9,605 nucleotides of DNA from Candidatus Omnitrophota bacterium (GCA_020058965.1 JAGVCY010000245.1:1-9605); one strand, 5' to 3'. Positions 1 through 6,424 are shown, counted from the stretch's first letter. The notes: generated by a model from the letters alone, not told the origin. A program made the numbers and translations.

Positions 1-1629
1 ACCTATTTTGAAAGTGATCATGTGGTACGCCCCCGCGCCGAGAAGATCGTTCGCCTGGCGGACGGGCGGATCCGGCAATATCGCGCATCGGTCCGTGACG
101 CTGAAAAAGCTCAACTCATCGCGTCCCGCGCGTCCGAGCCGCACAAGGTCCGGCTGAAGCGGGGCAGGGGCCGGATCGCGACAGCGACGCTCGCGGCCAA
201 GATGCTTTGTGTGATCGGTAATAAGTTTGCGGCGCTGGATCCCTTTGGCGCGGGCGTGGAGATGGAGGCCGACAAGCCGGATTGGTATGACGCGTTGAAC
301 GGTCTCCCGGGACTGCTGGGGTCGTCACTGTCCGAAACTTATGAGCTGCTTCGCTGGGTGCGTTTTGTTGAGAGCGCCATCGGCCGGTCGCGGATGCGCG
401 CGTCGGAAGCCAAGGTCTCGGTTCCGGTCGAGCTGGCGGTTTTGCTTAAGAAAAATGAATTATTGGCCCGGAAGTTTATGTCGTCCAGACCGGCGTCACG
501 CGCGGCCGCAAGCCCGGCCCATCACGCCTTCTGGGAGGCGACTCACACCGCCAAGGAAAAATACTGGTCCGCCGTGCGGCTCGGATTCCAGGGCCGTGAA
601 GTAAAAATTCCGTTCAAGGCCCTTAAAAAATTGCTCGCCGTTTATGCCGCTAAGATCGAAGAGGGTATCGGCCGCGCGTATGATCCCGCGCGCGAAACCT
701 GCCCGACCTATTTTGAAAATGAAGTGACGGATTACAAGGTTCTTCCGGCCAAAAAAAGCGGCAAAGAAGTTATTGTCCCTAAAAAATTCAAGCAGCGGCG
801 GCTACCGATATTTTTGGAAGGACCGATGCACGCGTTGCGCGTGGAAAATGATCCGGCGCGGGCAAAAGCGATTTATGACCATGTGCGCGGATCGGACCTT
901 TTTGACCGTAAACTCAGCATGTACACGGTGACTTCCAATTTGGAAAAAGAGTCGCCCGAAATCGGCCGCGCGCGGGTGTTTTCGCCGGGTTGGCTCGAGA
1001 ACCAGTCGGTGTTTTTGCACATGGAGTACAAATGGCTGCTCGAAACTCTCAAAAAAGGGCTCACGACCGAATTTTTTACCGACCTTAAAGCCGCCCTAGT
1101 TCCGTTCATGGATCCAAAGATCTACGGCCGCAGCATTTTTGAAAACAGTTCCTTCATCGCCAGTTCATCATTCTCCAACCGTAAACTGCACGGCACCGGA
1201 TTTGTGGCGCGGCTCTCGGGTTCGACCGCGGAATTTTTGGACATGTGGCTGAGGATGAACCTGGGGCATGAGCCGTTCCGGCTGGACGCCAAGGGCCAGT
1301 TGGAATTTGTGCTCAATCCGATCTTGCCGGATTGGATGTTTACGACGGAAGAAACTTCGCGCCGTATCCAGCTTCGAGACGGATTTTTTTCCACGATCAC
1401 ACTGCCGAAGTCGGCGTACGCGTTTGTGTTCATGGGCCAGACCCTGATCACCTACATGAATTCCAAGGGCGTGAGCACCTTTGGTCCGCGGCGCGTATCC
1501 GTGAAGCGCATGGTCCTATACGATCTTCAGAAAAAACAGGTGATGATCGATGGGAATGTTCTGCCCGCATCGCACGCCCGCGCGCTTCGTGACGGCCAGA
1601 TCCGTCGAATCGACGCCGAACTCGGTTAG
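1..1629 (+). CDS. C-terminal part of a large GH94/cellobiose-phosphorylase-like protein (5' partial)
   Basis: The frame is open from the first base, so the gene starts upstream; the GTG at 22 is an unlikely start because conserved-looking sequence precedes it. Counting residues from base 1, I see DKPDWYDALNGLPG (D94, D97), RRLPIFLEGP (about 266-275), GWLENQSVFLHMEYK (330-344), YGRSIFENSSF (375-385) and ARLSGSTAEFLDMW (403-416). The last part is a beta-rich tail ending in DGQIRRIDAELG. The order DW-x-D...N, then an 'EN...H' segment, then 'G-S/T-A' matches the (alpha/alpha)6 barrel of GH94 phosphorylases, where the general acid lies in a DWND motif. D97 would be the equivalent acid, with Tyr in place of Asn before it. 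The likely role is phosphorolysis or hydrolysis of a beta-glucoside or a cell-surface glycan, but the substrate is unknown. No signal peptide can be judged because the N-terminus is missing. The coding call is firm; the family call is by recalled motif similarity. Confidence 0.78.
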   Translation, partial: TYFESDHVVRPRAEKIVRLADGRIRQYRASVRDAEKAQLIASRASEPHKVRLKRGRGRIATATLAAKMLCVIGNKFAALDPFGAGVEMEADKPDWYDALNGLPGLLGSSLSETYELLRWVRFVESAIGRSRMRASEAKVSVPVELAVLLKKNELLARKFMSSRPASRAAASPAHHAFWEATHTAKEKYWSAVRLGFQGREVKIPFKALKKLLAVYAAKIEEGIGRAYDPARETCPTYFENEVTDYKVLPAKKSGKEVIVPKKFKQRRLPIFLEGPMHALRVENDPARAKAIYDHVRGSDLFDRKLSMYTVTSNLEKESPEIGRARVFSPGWLENQSVFLHMEYKWLLETLKKGLTTEFFTDLKAALVPFMDPKIYGRSIFENSSFIASSSFSNRKLHGTGFVARLSGSTAEFLDMWLRMNLGHEPFRLDAKGQLEFVLNPILPDWMFTTEETSRRIQLRDGFFSTITLPKSAYAFVFMGQTLITYMNSKGVSTFGPRRVSVKRMVLYDLQKKQVMIDGNVLPASHARALRDGQIRRIDAELG

Positions 1630-1666
1630 CCGTCCTTCCAACTAACGATTACAGATTGAGATTTAT

Positions 1667-2983
1667 ATGAAAGTCAAAACACGATTTGCCCCCAGTCCCA
1701 CCGGTTATTTGCATGTGGGTTCCGCGCGCACCGCTCTTTTTAACTGGCTGTTTGCAAGGCATCACGGCGGCGAGTTCATCCTGCGTATCGAGGACACGGA
1801 TCGTGAGCGCTCGAAAAAGGAATTCGAGGCCGAGATCATCGAGAGTCTTCAATGGCTCGGGATGAATTGGGATGCCCCGCTGGTGCATCAGATGGGCCGG
1901 CTCGAAGTGTACCGTGCTTATGCCGACAAACTGGTTGCCGAGGGCAAGGCCGTTCGTGAGGGCGATGGCGCAGCGGTGCGCTTCAAGAGTCCTCAAGTTA
2001 CGATCGGATGGGAGGATGTGATCCGAGGCCGTATTGAGTTCGACGGAAAGTTATTGGGCGATCTCGTGCTCATGAAAACCGACGGAACTCCGACTTATAA
2101 TTTTGCGGTGGTGGTGGACGATCATGAGATGGGGATCACGCATGTGATTCGCGGTGAGGATCATATCTCGAACACACCCAAGCAGATTCCTTTGTACAGC
2201 GCGCTGGGGTTTGAGATCCCGAAGTTTGCGCACATTCCTTTGATTCTTGGTGAGGACCGGTCGCGGTTGTCCAAACGGCATGGGGCGACGAGCGTTCGGG
2301 ATTACAAGCTGGCCGGGTACCTGCCGCAGGCGATGATCAATTACCTTGCGTTGTTGGGTTGGTCGCCCGGAAACAATCAGGAAATCATTAATCTTGAAGA
2401 GATGGTGCAGAAGTTTACGCTCGAGCGCGTGCAATCGACCGGCGCGATCTTTAATATTCAAAAAATGGATTGGGTGAACGGCGAGTACATTCGATCGTTC
2501 GCGCCTGATGTGCTGAAGCGCCTATTTGTCGAACAACTGATGGCGGCCGGGCTTATAAAGGAAGAGCCGTCGGCGGAATGGATGGACCGGTTCACAGCGC
2601 TCTACCGTGAACGGGTGTTCGTGCTCAAGGATCTTCCCAAGGAAACAACCTTTTTGTTCCAGGACGCGGCCGACTGGGATGAGGAAGGGGACAAAGTCCT
2701 AAAGAAAGATCCCAAACTTCCTCAGATTTTTGTAGAATACGCGGATTGTTTGGCGGGCTTGGCCGATTTCGGACATGATTCGGTGGAAAAAGCTTCCCGC
2801 GAGTTCATGGCCGCGGCAGGCGTTACCGGCAAGCAGTTCATCCATCCCTGCCGCATCGCGGTCACCGGTCGGATGGTTTCTCCCGGATTTTTTGATACGG
2901 TGAGTTTGGTCGGTAAGGACCGCGCGGTCAAGCGCCTCCGCGCCGCAGCCGAAAAGCTCAAATCCGCCGGTATTTCCGGCTAA
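1667..2983 (+). CDS. gltX: Glutamyl-tRNA synthetase (compact form)
   Basis: A cytoplasmic class I synthetase that charges tRNA-Glu with glutamate, using ATP. The 438 residues open with RFAPSPTGYLHVGS, with the HIGH-type motif HVGS at 16-19. They continue with RIEDTDRER (40-48), TDGTPTYNFAVVVDDHEMG (138-156), IRGEDHISNTPKQ (161-173) and the KMSKS-type loop SRLSKRH (199-205). The anticodon-binding helical part follows, and the ending is the usual 'R-x-A-x-TG...SPG' segment (VTGRMVSPGFFD). The usual length is about 465-500. The shortfall lies between EGKA (92-95) and AVRFK (103-107), where about 35 residues normally lie, including the Cys pair that binds zinc in the E. coli enzyme. Arg316 in YRERV appears to align with Thermus Arg358, which helps reject tRNA-Gln; this alignment is from memory. 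The gene starts 37 bases after the upstream gene, with only a weak GAG-type ribosome site. A tRNA-Gln gene lies downstream. Confidence 0.97.
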   Translation: MKVKTRFAPSPTGYLHVGSARTALFNWLFARHHGGEFILRIEDTDRERSKKEFEAEIIESLQWLGMNWDAPLVHQMGRLEVYRAYADKLVAEGKAVREGDGAAVRFKSPQVTIGWEDVIRGRIEFDGKLLGDLVLMKTDGTPTYNFAVVVDDHEMGITHVIRGEDHISNTPKQIPLYSALGFEIPKFAHIPLILGEDRSRLSKRHGATSVRDYKLAGYLPQAMINYLALLGWSPGNNQEIINLEEMVQKFTLERVQSTGAIFNIQKMDWVNGEYIRSFAPDVLKRLFVEQLMAAGLIKEEPSAEWMDRFTALYRERVFVLKDLPKETTFLFQDAADWDEEGDKVLKKDPKLPQIFVEYADCLAGLADFGHDSVEKASREFMAAAGVTGKQFIHPCRIAVTGRMVSPGFFDTVSLVGKDRAVKRLRAAAEKLKSAGISG

Positions 2984-3010
2984 GAGATTTACTGAAGTCT
3001 TTTGCACGCA

Positions 3011-3092
3011 GTCTGCTCAAAAAGTTGCGTATGCGAGGCGCGAGGAGCGAAGCATACTCTTCGGTATGTGAGCGACGAGCAACGAAGCAGAC
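3011..3092. repeat. REP-like imperfect direct and inverted repeat in the gltX-tRNA-Gln spacer
   Basis: Two 29-base copies, 3029-3057 and 3064-3092, match at 22 of 29 positions with a 35-base period. Both carry GTATG-GAG at the left and CGAAGCA at the right. The block is also foldable. GTCTGCT (3011-3017) pairs with AGCAGAC (3086-3092), and GTTGC (3024-3028) pairs with GCAAC (3079-3083). Inside these, GTATGC (3029-3034) pairs with GCATAC (3052-3057), or alternatively CATAC (3053-3057) pairs with GTATG (3064-3068) across the TCTTCG loop. It has no U-run, so it is not an ordinary intrinsic terminator. It resembles dispersed palindromic elements, but copy number cannot be judged from one window. 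Confidence 0.6.
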
Positions 3093-3093
3093 G

Positions 3094-3110
3094 CGGCTTT
3101 TAGTCAGCCG
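3094..3110. other. Small hairpin upstream of tRNA-Gln
   Basis: CGGCT (3094-3098) pairs with AGCCG (3106-3110) around a seven-base loop. It directly follows the larger repeat and lies 32 bases before the tRNA. It may belong to the repeat element or sit in the 5' leader of a gltX-tRNA transcript. The function is unknown. Confidence 0.3.
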
Positions 3111-3142
3111 AGAGATTCTTACAGCTCAGCAGATTGAATTTT

Positions 3143-3216
3143 TGGGGAATAGTGTAATGGTAGCACCAGTGACTCTGAATCACTTAGTCTAGGTTCGAGC
3201 CCTAGTTCCCCAACCA
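3143..3216 (+). tRNA. tRNA-Gln, anticodon CTG
   Basis: A complete cloverleaf can be folded by eye. The acceptor stem is TGGGGAA (3143-3149) with TTCCCCA (3206-3212), and the D stem is GTG/CAC (3152-3154, 3164-3166). The anticodon stem is AGTGA/TCACT (3168-3172, 3180-3184) around loop CTCTGAA, which places CTG at 3175-3177 to read CAG. The T arm is CTAGG/CCTAG (3189-3193, 3201-3205) with loop TTCGAGC. The discriminator is A3213, and CCA (3214-3216) is encoded. The weak U-A first acceptor pair is typical of tRNA-Gln. No clear promoter lies just upstream, so it may be read from gltX. It is 20 bases from the STAS gene. Confidence 0.95.
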
Positions 3217-3224
3217 TTTCGCGG

Positions 3225-3230
3225 TACAAT
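3225..3230 (+). promoter_or_regulatory. Possible -10 box for the STAS-beta-repeat-pckG operon
   Basis: TACAAT differs from TATAAT at one position. Transcription would begin about seven bases later, at or next to the ATG at 3237, giving a leaderless message; this fits the lack of a visible ribosome site. The matching -35 position falls inside the tRNA-Gln T arm and is not consensus. Co-transcription through the tRNA is the alternative. Confidence 0.25.
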
Positions 3231-3236
3231 ATCTGA

Positions 3237-3554
3237 ATGCTTAAGTTTAAGATCGTCAAACCTTCGGACCATCGGCTGGTCATTAAGCTCCGGGGCGATC
3301 TATCGGGGTCTAGACTTGCCGATCTCAGGAAAAAGGTTGCTGATGCCGTTCGGTTAGTGCCCGAGGGCGCCACGGTCGCTTTTGAAGCGAGTGAAGTCGA
3401 CCACATCGACTCCATGGGCATCAGCGCTCTGATCGATTTTTACGACAATTCCAAACCCCAAAAGCTCACCATCGAAATTCAGAATCCCAGCGAGTACATC
3501 GTCAAGATGCTCAAGCTCGTCAAAGTTGACCGGCTGTTCAAGATTATTGACTGA
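3237..3554 (+). CDS. Single-domain STAS (anti-anti-sigma-like) protein
   Basis: The 105 residues follow the STAS pattern: an opening strand pair (LVIKLRGDLSG, 14-24), a helix (SRLADLRKKVADAV), a strand (TVAFEASEVDHIDSMGISAL, 46-65), another strand (KLTIEIQNPS) and a closing helix (EYIVKMLKLVKVDRLFKI). The DSMG at 58-61 sits where anti-anti-sigma factors such as SpoIIAA carry the serine that a partner kinase phosphorylates, so Ser59 is the candidate site. Proteins of this kind act in the cytoplasm by partner switching, usually with an anti-sigma kinase or phosphatase. No such kinase is present in this window. No Shine-Dalgarno sequence is seen; the ATG is the first in frame after the tRNA. The gene ends 27 bases before the beta-repeat protein and so probably shares its transcript. 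The fold is confident; the pathway is unknown. Confidence 0.9.
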   Translation: MLKFKIVKPSDHRLVIKLRGDLSGSRLADLRKKVADAVRLVPEGATVAFEASEVDHIDSMGISALIDFYDNSKPQKLTIEIQNPSEYIVKMLKLVKVDRLFKIID

Positions 3555-3581
3555 ACCTTCCCATCCATAGGATCGTCCCGA

Positions 3582-4439
3582 ATGAAACTCAACCGATACA
3601 ATGATTTGAATCCGGACGGGCGGATCGTGAAGGGATCTTGGGAGCTTCTGCCCAATCATGAGATCGGGTATCGGACGGACGGTTTAGACGAAGAATTCCG
3701 TCTGAAGGCGCCGATCATCGCGGCCGAGCCGGACGCGCTGGTCGTGGCTGTGACGCAGCGGCAGAACGATCAGACCCTCGTAACGCGGACGCTCAAGATC
3801 ACTGGCGCTTGGAAAGCGGATGCCAAAAATCGGCTGGTGTTTGAGGCCGAGCGGTCCGTTGGAAAAACCGACGCGCTTATTTTTCGCGGGGCCTGGAAGC
3901 TGAACGCCGGGCAAGAGATCGTTTATACCTACCAAACCGAAGGCCGCAAGGCCGGACCGAAGCGCGTTCATGAGATTTTGTTTAGGGGCTACTGGGAAAT
4001 CGCAGAGCGGCGGCGGCTGACTTATGTGCTCAGCGCGGATTCAGATTCCGCGTTTCGGTTCAGAGGGGCGTTTCAGACCGACAGTATCCTGGCAAAACGC
4101 GGCGAGATCCGGTTCCAGATCGGGGTTGAGGTCAACGGACGGCCCAAGCGGCAGACGATCACGCTTTTTGGCGCATGGAAGATCGGCAGGAATTTTGCCT
4201 TGAGCTTTGAGTTGGATCGGCCCGGCGCGGCAGACAGTGTTTTGCATTTTGGCGGGGACTTTGGTCTGGTCGGGACGGGAAAGATTGGGGTCAATTTGAG
4301 GTCCGAAAAGGGTCAGCCGCTGGGCGTTGAGCTAGTCTTGACCCGCGATATATTTAACGGAGACGGCCAATTATTTGCGCGGCTGGTGCGCACGGTCGAA
4401 GAAACCCGAGTCGAAGCCGGCGGAAGGATGCGATTTTAA
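3582..4439 (+). CDS. Unrecognised beta-repeat protein (G-[AYS]-[WF] repeats)
   Basis: I cannot name this family. The 285 residues are almost entirely alternating strand-like segments built on a degenerate unit 'hydrophobic-x-G-[ASYD]-[WF]-K/E...hydrophobic strand'. The unit recurs at about residues 18 (GSW), 75 (GAW), 103 (GAW), 136 (GYW), 162 (GAF), 197 (GAW) and 225 (GDF), spaced mostly 26-35 apart. Strands alternate polar and apolar residues (LVFEAE, IVYTYQ, LTYVLS, IRFQIGVE, LSFELD), as in a beta-solenoid, propeller-like sheet or barrel. There is no signal peptide or membrane helix, so it looks cytoplasmic despite the barrel-like look. AGGA (3569-3572) lies nine bases before the ATG and supports this start. 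It sits between the STAS gene and pckG, with only four bases to pckG. A partner or scaffold for the STAS protein is one possible role, inferred from adjacency only. Confidence 0.85.
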   Translation: MKLNRYNDLNPDGRIVKGSWELLPNHEIGYRTDGLDEEFRLKAPIIAAEPDALVVAVTQRQNDQTLVTRTLKITGAWKADAKNRLVFEAERSVGKTDALIFRGAWKLNAGQEIVYTYQTEGRKAGPKRVHEILFRGYWEIAERRRLTYVLSADSDSAFRFRGAFQTDSILAKRGEIRFQIGVEVNGRPKRQTITLFGAWKIGRNFALSFELDRPGAADSVLHFGGDFGLVGTGKIGVNLRSEKGQPLGVELVLTRDIFNGDGQLFARLVRTVEETRVEAGGRMRF

Positions 4440-4443
4440 AAAA

Positions 4444-6213
4444 ATGAACGAGATCAATGCCGGTATAACTTCTAACGAGCACTTGCTTCAATGGGTGCGG
4501 GAGGCCGCTCAGCTTTGTCAACCCGACCTGATCCATTGGTGTGATGGGTCCGAGGATGAACGCCGCGCGTTCGAAGACCGCGCCGTGTCGGAAGGCGTGC
4601 TTGAGCGCCTGAATCCAACCCGGCATCCGGGAAGTTTTTATCACCGGTCCAAGCCCAACGATGTTGCCCGGACGGAACATTTGACTTTTATCTGCACCCG
4701 CGTTGCCGCGGATGCAGGTCCAACCAATAATTGGATAAGCCCGGCCGACGGGTACCGGCGATGCTCCGAAATCTTGCGCGGGTCGATGAGCGGTCGGACA
4801 CTTTATGTCGTGCCGTTTATTATGGGCCCCGCGCTCTCGCCGTTCAGCAAAATCGGCGTTCAGCTCACGGATTCTATTTATGTCGCGCTCAATATGCGCA
4901 TCATGACCCGGATGGGCCGCATCGCGCTCAAACAGCTGGGCAAGTCGGACGACTTCACCCGGTGTTTTCACGGCATGGCCGAATTGGACGATCAAAAACG
5001 GTTGGTGTGCCATTTTCCGGAAGATAACGCGGTCTGGAGCGTCGGCTCCGCTTACGGCGGAAACGCGCTTCTTGGAAAAAAGTGTCTGGCCCTGCGTATC
5101 GGGAGTTTTTTGGGCCGCAGGCAGGGTTGGATGGCGGAGCACATGTTGATCTTGGGGATCAAAACGCCTGAAGGAAAACTGCATTATGTGTGCGCGGCTT
5201 TCCCGAGTCAGTGCGGCAAAACAAATCTCGCGATGATTCAACCGCCTCCGGCCATGAAGGGGTACGAGACATTTACTGTGGGTGACGATATTGCCTGGCT
5301 GCGGGTCGGTGCGGACGGACGGTTGTGGGCGGTCAATCCGGAGGCAGGGTTTTTTGGCGTGGCACCTGGAACCGGGCCCGGAACCAATCCGGTGGCGCTC
5401 GCAACGATCCAAAAGAACACAATTTTTACCAATGTTGCGTTAACGAGCGAAAAGGATGTCTGGTGGGAAGGGCTGGGCGATCCGCCCGCGAAGGCGACCG
5501 ACTGGCGGGGAGAGCCGTGGACGGCTGCATCGCCGGTCAAGGCGGCTCATCCCAACAGCCGTTTTACAGCCCCGACCGCTCAATGCCCGACCTTAAGCCC
5601 GGAATGGGAAAACCCTCAAGGCGTGCCGATTTCGGCGATTATTTTTGGCGGGCGGCGGGCACATATCGACCCGCTTGTGTACGAGACTTTTGATTGGAAG
5701 CACGGAGTTTACACCGGCGCGACCATGGGCTCGGAGACGACCGCTGCCGCGACAGGTCAGGTCGGAGTCGTGCGCCGCGACCCCATGGCGATGAAGCCGT
5801 TTATCGGGTATCACGCGGGAGATTACTTCGGGCACTGGCTCGAGATGGGGAAGAAGGCCGCGCGGCCGCCCAAGATTTTTCATGTCAATTGGTTTGAGGT
5901 GGATCCCCAGGGCAAGGTGATCTGGCCCGGTTTTGGCGATAACCTGCGTGTTCTAGATTGGATTCTGAAGCGCGTGGAAGGGACGGTCGATGCCCAGCGG
6001 ACCCCCATCGGTTACCTCCCCTACGCAAAGGACCTAAACTGCTCCGGCCTCAAGATCACCCCGGCCGAACTCGAGACATTGCTCGACATTGAGCGCGACG
6101 GCTGGCTCACTGAAGTCGCGGACCAAGACCTTTTCTTTAAAGAAATTGGCGGCCGTCTCCCTGCCGCGCTCCGCGAAGAACAAACCAATCTAAAGCGACG
6201 CCTTAGGGAATAG
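4444..6213 (+). CDS. pckG: Phosphoenolpyruvate carboxykinase (GTP)
   Basis: A cytoplasmic enzyme that interconverts oxaloacetate + GTP with PEP + CO2 + GDP, in gluconeogenesis or, running backwards, anaplerosis. The 589 residues fit the GTP family (about 600-620), not the ATP family. Visible landmarks are SAYGGNALLGKKCLALRI, the kinase-1 loop FPSQCGKTN with catalytic-site Cys257, kinase-2 VGDDIAW (Asp281/Asp282), the substrate/GTP segment HPNSRF, IIFGGRRAH and FHVNWFEVD...WPGFGDNLRVLDWI. Most GTP enzymes I recall read FPSACGKTN, so Gln256 is unusual. NWFE replaces the common NWFR, and GATMGSE replaces the animal GAAMRSE. I chose ATG 4444 over earlier in-frame TTG codons because those overlap the upstream gene, the protein then begins at a typical length, and GGAAGGA lies at 4422-4428. 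That spacing of 15 bases is long, so coupling to the upstream gene is likely. Confidence 0.97.
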   Translation: MNEINAGITSNEHLLQWVREAAQLCQPDLIHWCDGSEDERRAFEDRAVSEGVLERLNPTRHPGSFYHRSKPNDVARTEHLTFICTRVAADAGPTNNWISPADGYRRCSEILRGSMSGRTLYVVPFIMGPALSPFSKIGVQLTDSIYVALNMRIMTRMGRIALKQLGKSDDFTRCFHGMAELDDQKRLVCHFPEDNAVWSVGSAYGGNALLGKKCLALRIGSFLGRRQGWMAEHMLILGIKTPEGKLHYVCAAFPSQCGKTNLAMIQPPPAMKGYETFTVGDDIAWLRVGADGRLWAVNPEAGFFGVAPGTGPGTNPVALATIQKNTIFTNVALTSEKDVWWEGLGDPPAKATDWRGEPWTAASPVKAAHPNSRFTAPTAQCPTLSPEWENPQGVPISAIIFGGRRAHIDPLVYETFDWKHGVYTGATMGSETTAAATGQVGVVRRDPMAMKPFIGYHAGDYFGHWLEMGKKAARPPKIFHVNWFEVDPQGKVIWPGFGDNLRVLDWILKRVEGTVDAQRTPIGYLPYAKDLNCSGLKITPAELETLLDIERDGWLTEVADQDLFFKEIGGRLPAALREEQTNLKRRLRE

Positions 6214-6229
6214 TCTGGGGAATAGTCCG
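6206..6229 (+). repeat. 12-base tandem duplication across the pckG stop codon
   Basis: Two adjacent 12-base units (6206-6217 and 6218-6229) match at 11 of 12 positions, each containing GGGAATAGTC. Because the period is a multiple of three, the second copy provides an in-frame TAG (6223-6225) twelve bases after the true stop (6211-6213). It looks like a replication-slippage product. Confidence 0.6.
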
Positions 6230-6231
6230 AT

Positions 6232-6260
6232 GTGGCGCATAAGGACTTTTAAGATATAAT
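6232..6260 (+). promoter_or_regulatory. Candidate promoter of tRNA-Leu
   Basis: An exact TATAAT lies at 6255-6260 in an AT-rich pocket. Seventeen bases upstream, GTGGCG (6232-6237) matches TTGACA at only three positions. Transcription would start near 6267, about 26 bases before the tRNA, which suits a processed 5' leader. The -10 box is convincing; the -35 is weak. Confidence 0.5.
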
Positions 6261-6292
6261 ATCGCCTCTTGGCCCCTGGCCGAACCTCTTTT

Positions 6293-6374
6293 GCAGGAGT
6301 GGCGGAATTGGCATACGCGCATGACTAAGGATCATGTTCCGAAAGGATTGAGGGTTCGAGTCCCTCCTTCTGCA
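6293..6374 (+). tRNA. tRNA-Leu, anticodon AAG (CCA not encoded)
   Basis: A type II tRNA folded by eye. The acceptor is GCAGGAG (6293-6299) with CTTCTGC (6367-6373), including one G-U pair, and A6374 is the discriminator. The D arm, TGGCGGAATTGG...CGCG, is the standard bacterial Leu form. The anticodon stem is CATGA/TCATG (6320-6324, 6332-6336) with loop CTAAGGA, which places AAG at 6327-6329. The 13-base variable arm is a small stem, TCC/GGA around GAAA. The T arm is GAGGG/CCCTC (6350-6354, 6362-6366) with loop TTCGAGT. The bases after the discriminator are CAC, so CCA must be added enzymatically, unlike the tRNA-Gln in this window. Bacteria normally use GAG here, so A34 is unusual. Confidence 0.93.
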
Positions 6375-6380
6375 CACATT

Positions 6381-6411
6381 AAATGCTCTGCTTAACGGCA
6401 GGGCATTTTTT
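6381..6411 (+). terminator. Intrinsic terminator after tRNA-Leu
   Basis: ATGCTCTGC (6383-6391) pairs with GCAGGGCAT (6398-6406): nine pairs including one G-U, a six-base loop, and a run of six T (6406-6411). Flanking A-U pairs extend the stem. It begins only seven bases past the tRNA and should end the tRNA-Leu transcript, isolating it from the gene at 6519. Confidence 0.88.
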
Positions 6412-6424
6412 GTTGTGCGGTCAT

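Noticed and set aside
22..24. GTG at 22 as the start of the first gene
   Set aside because: The frame is open to base 1, the family is much longer, and TYFESDH precedes the GTG in frame, so the gene is cut by the window edge.
1..718. A 13-base identity between 1-13 and 706-718, encoding TYFE twice in the same frame
   Set aside because: The similarity stops after four or five residues, so it is too short to call an internal duplication. It may reflect a recurring local motif.
4375..4443. Upstream TTG start for pckG at 4375
   Set aside because: It would overlap the end of the beta-repeat gene by 65 bases and add 23 unmatched residues. ATG 4444 gives a normal N-terminus.
4354..5412. A 352-codon open frame on the minus strand opposite pckG
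   Set aside because: It overlaps a clearly identified PEP carboxykinase. Its product is rich in Arg/Pro/His with no recognisable domain, as expected for the complement of GC-rich coding DNA.
6265..6290. GGCC-CCT-GGCC mini-palindrome in the tRNA-Leu leader
   Set aside because: Only four G-C pairs with a three-base loop and no U-run; easily chance in GC-rich DNA.
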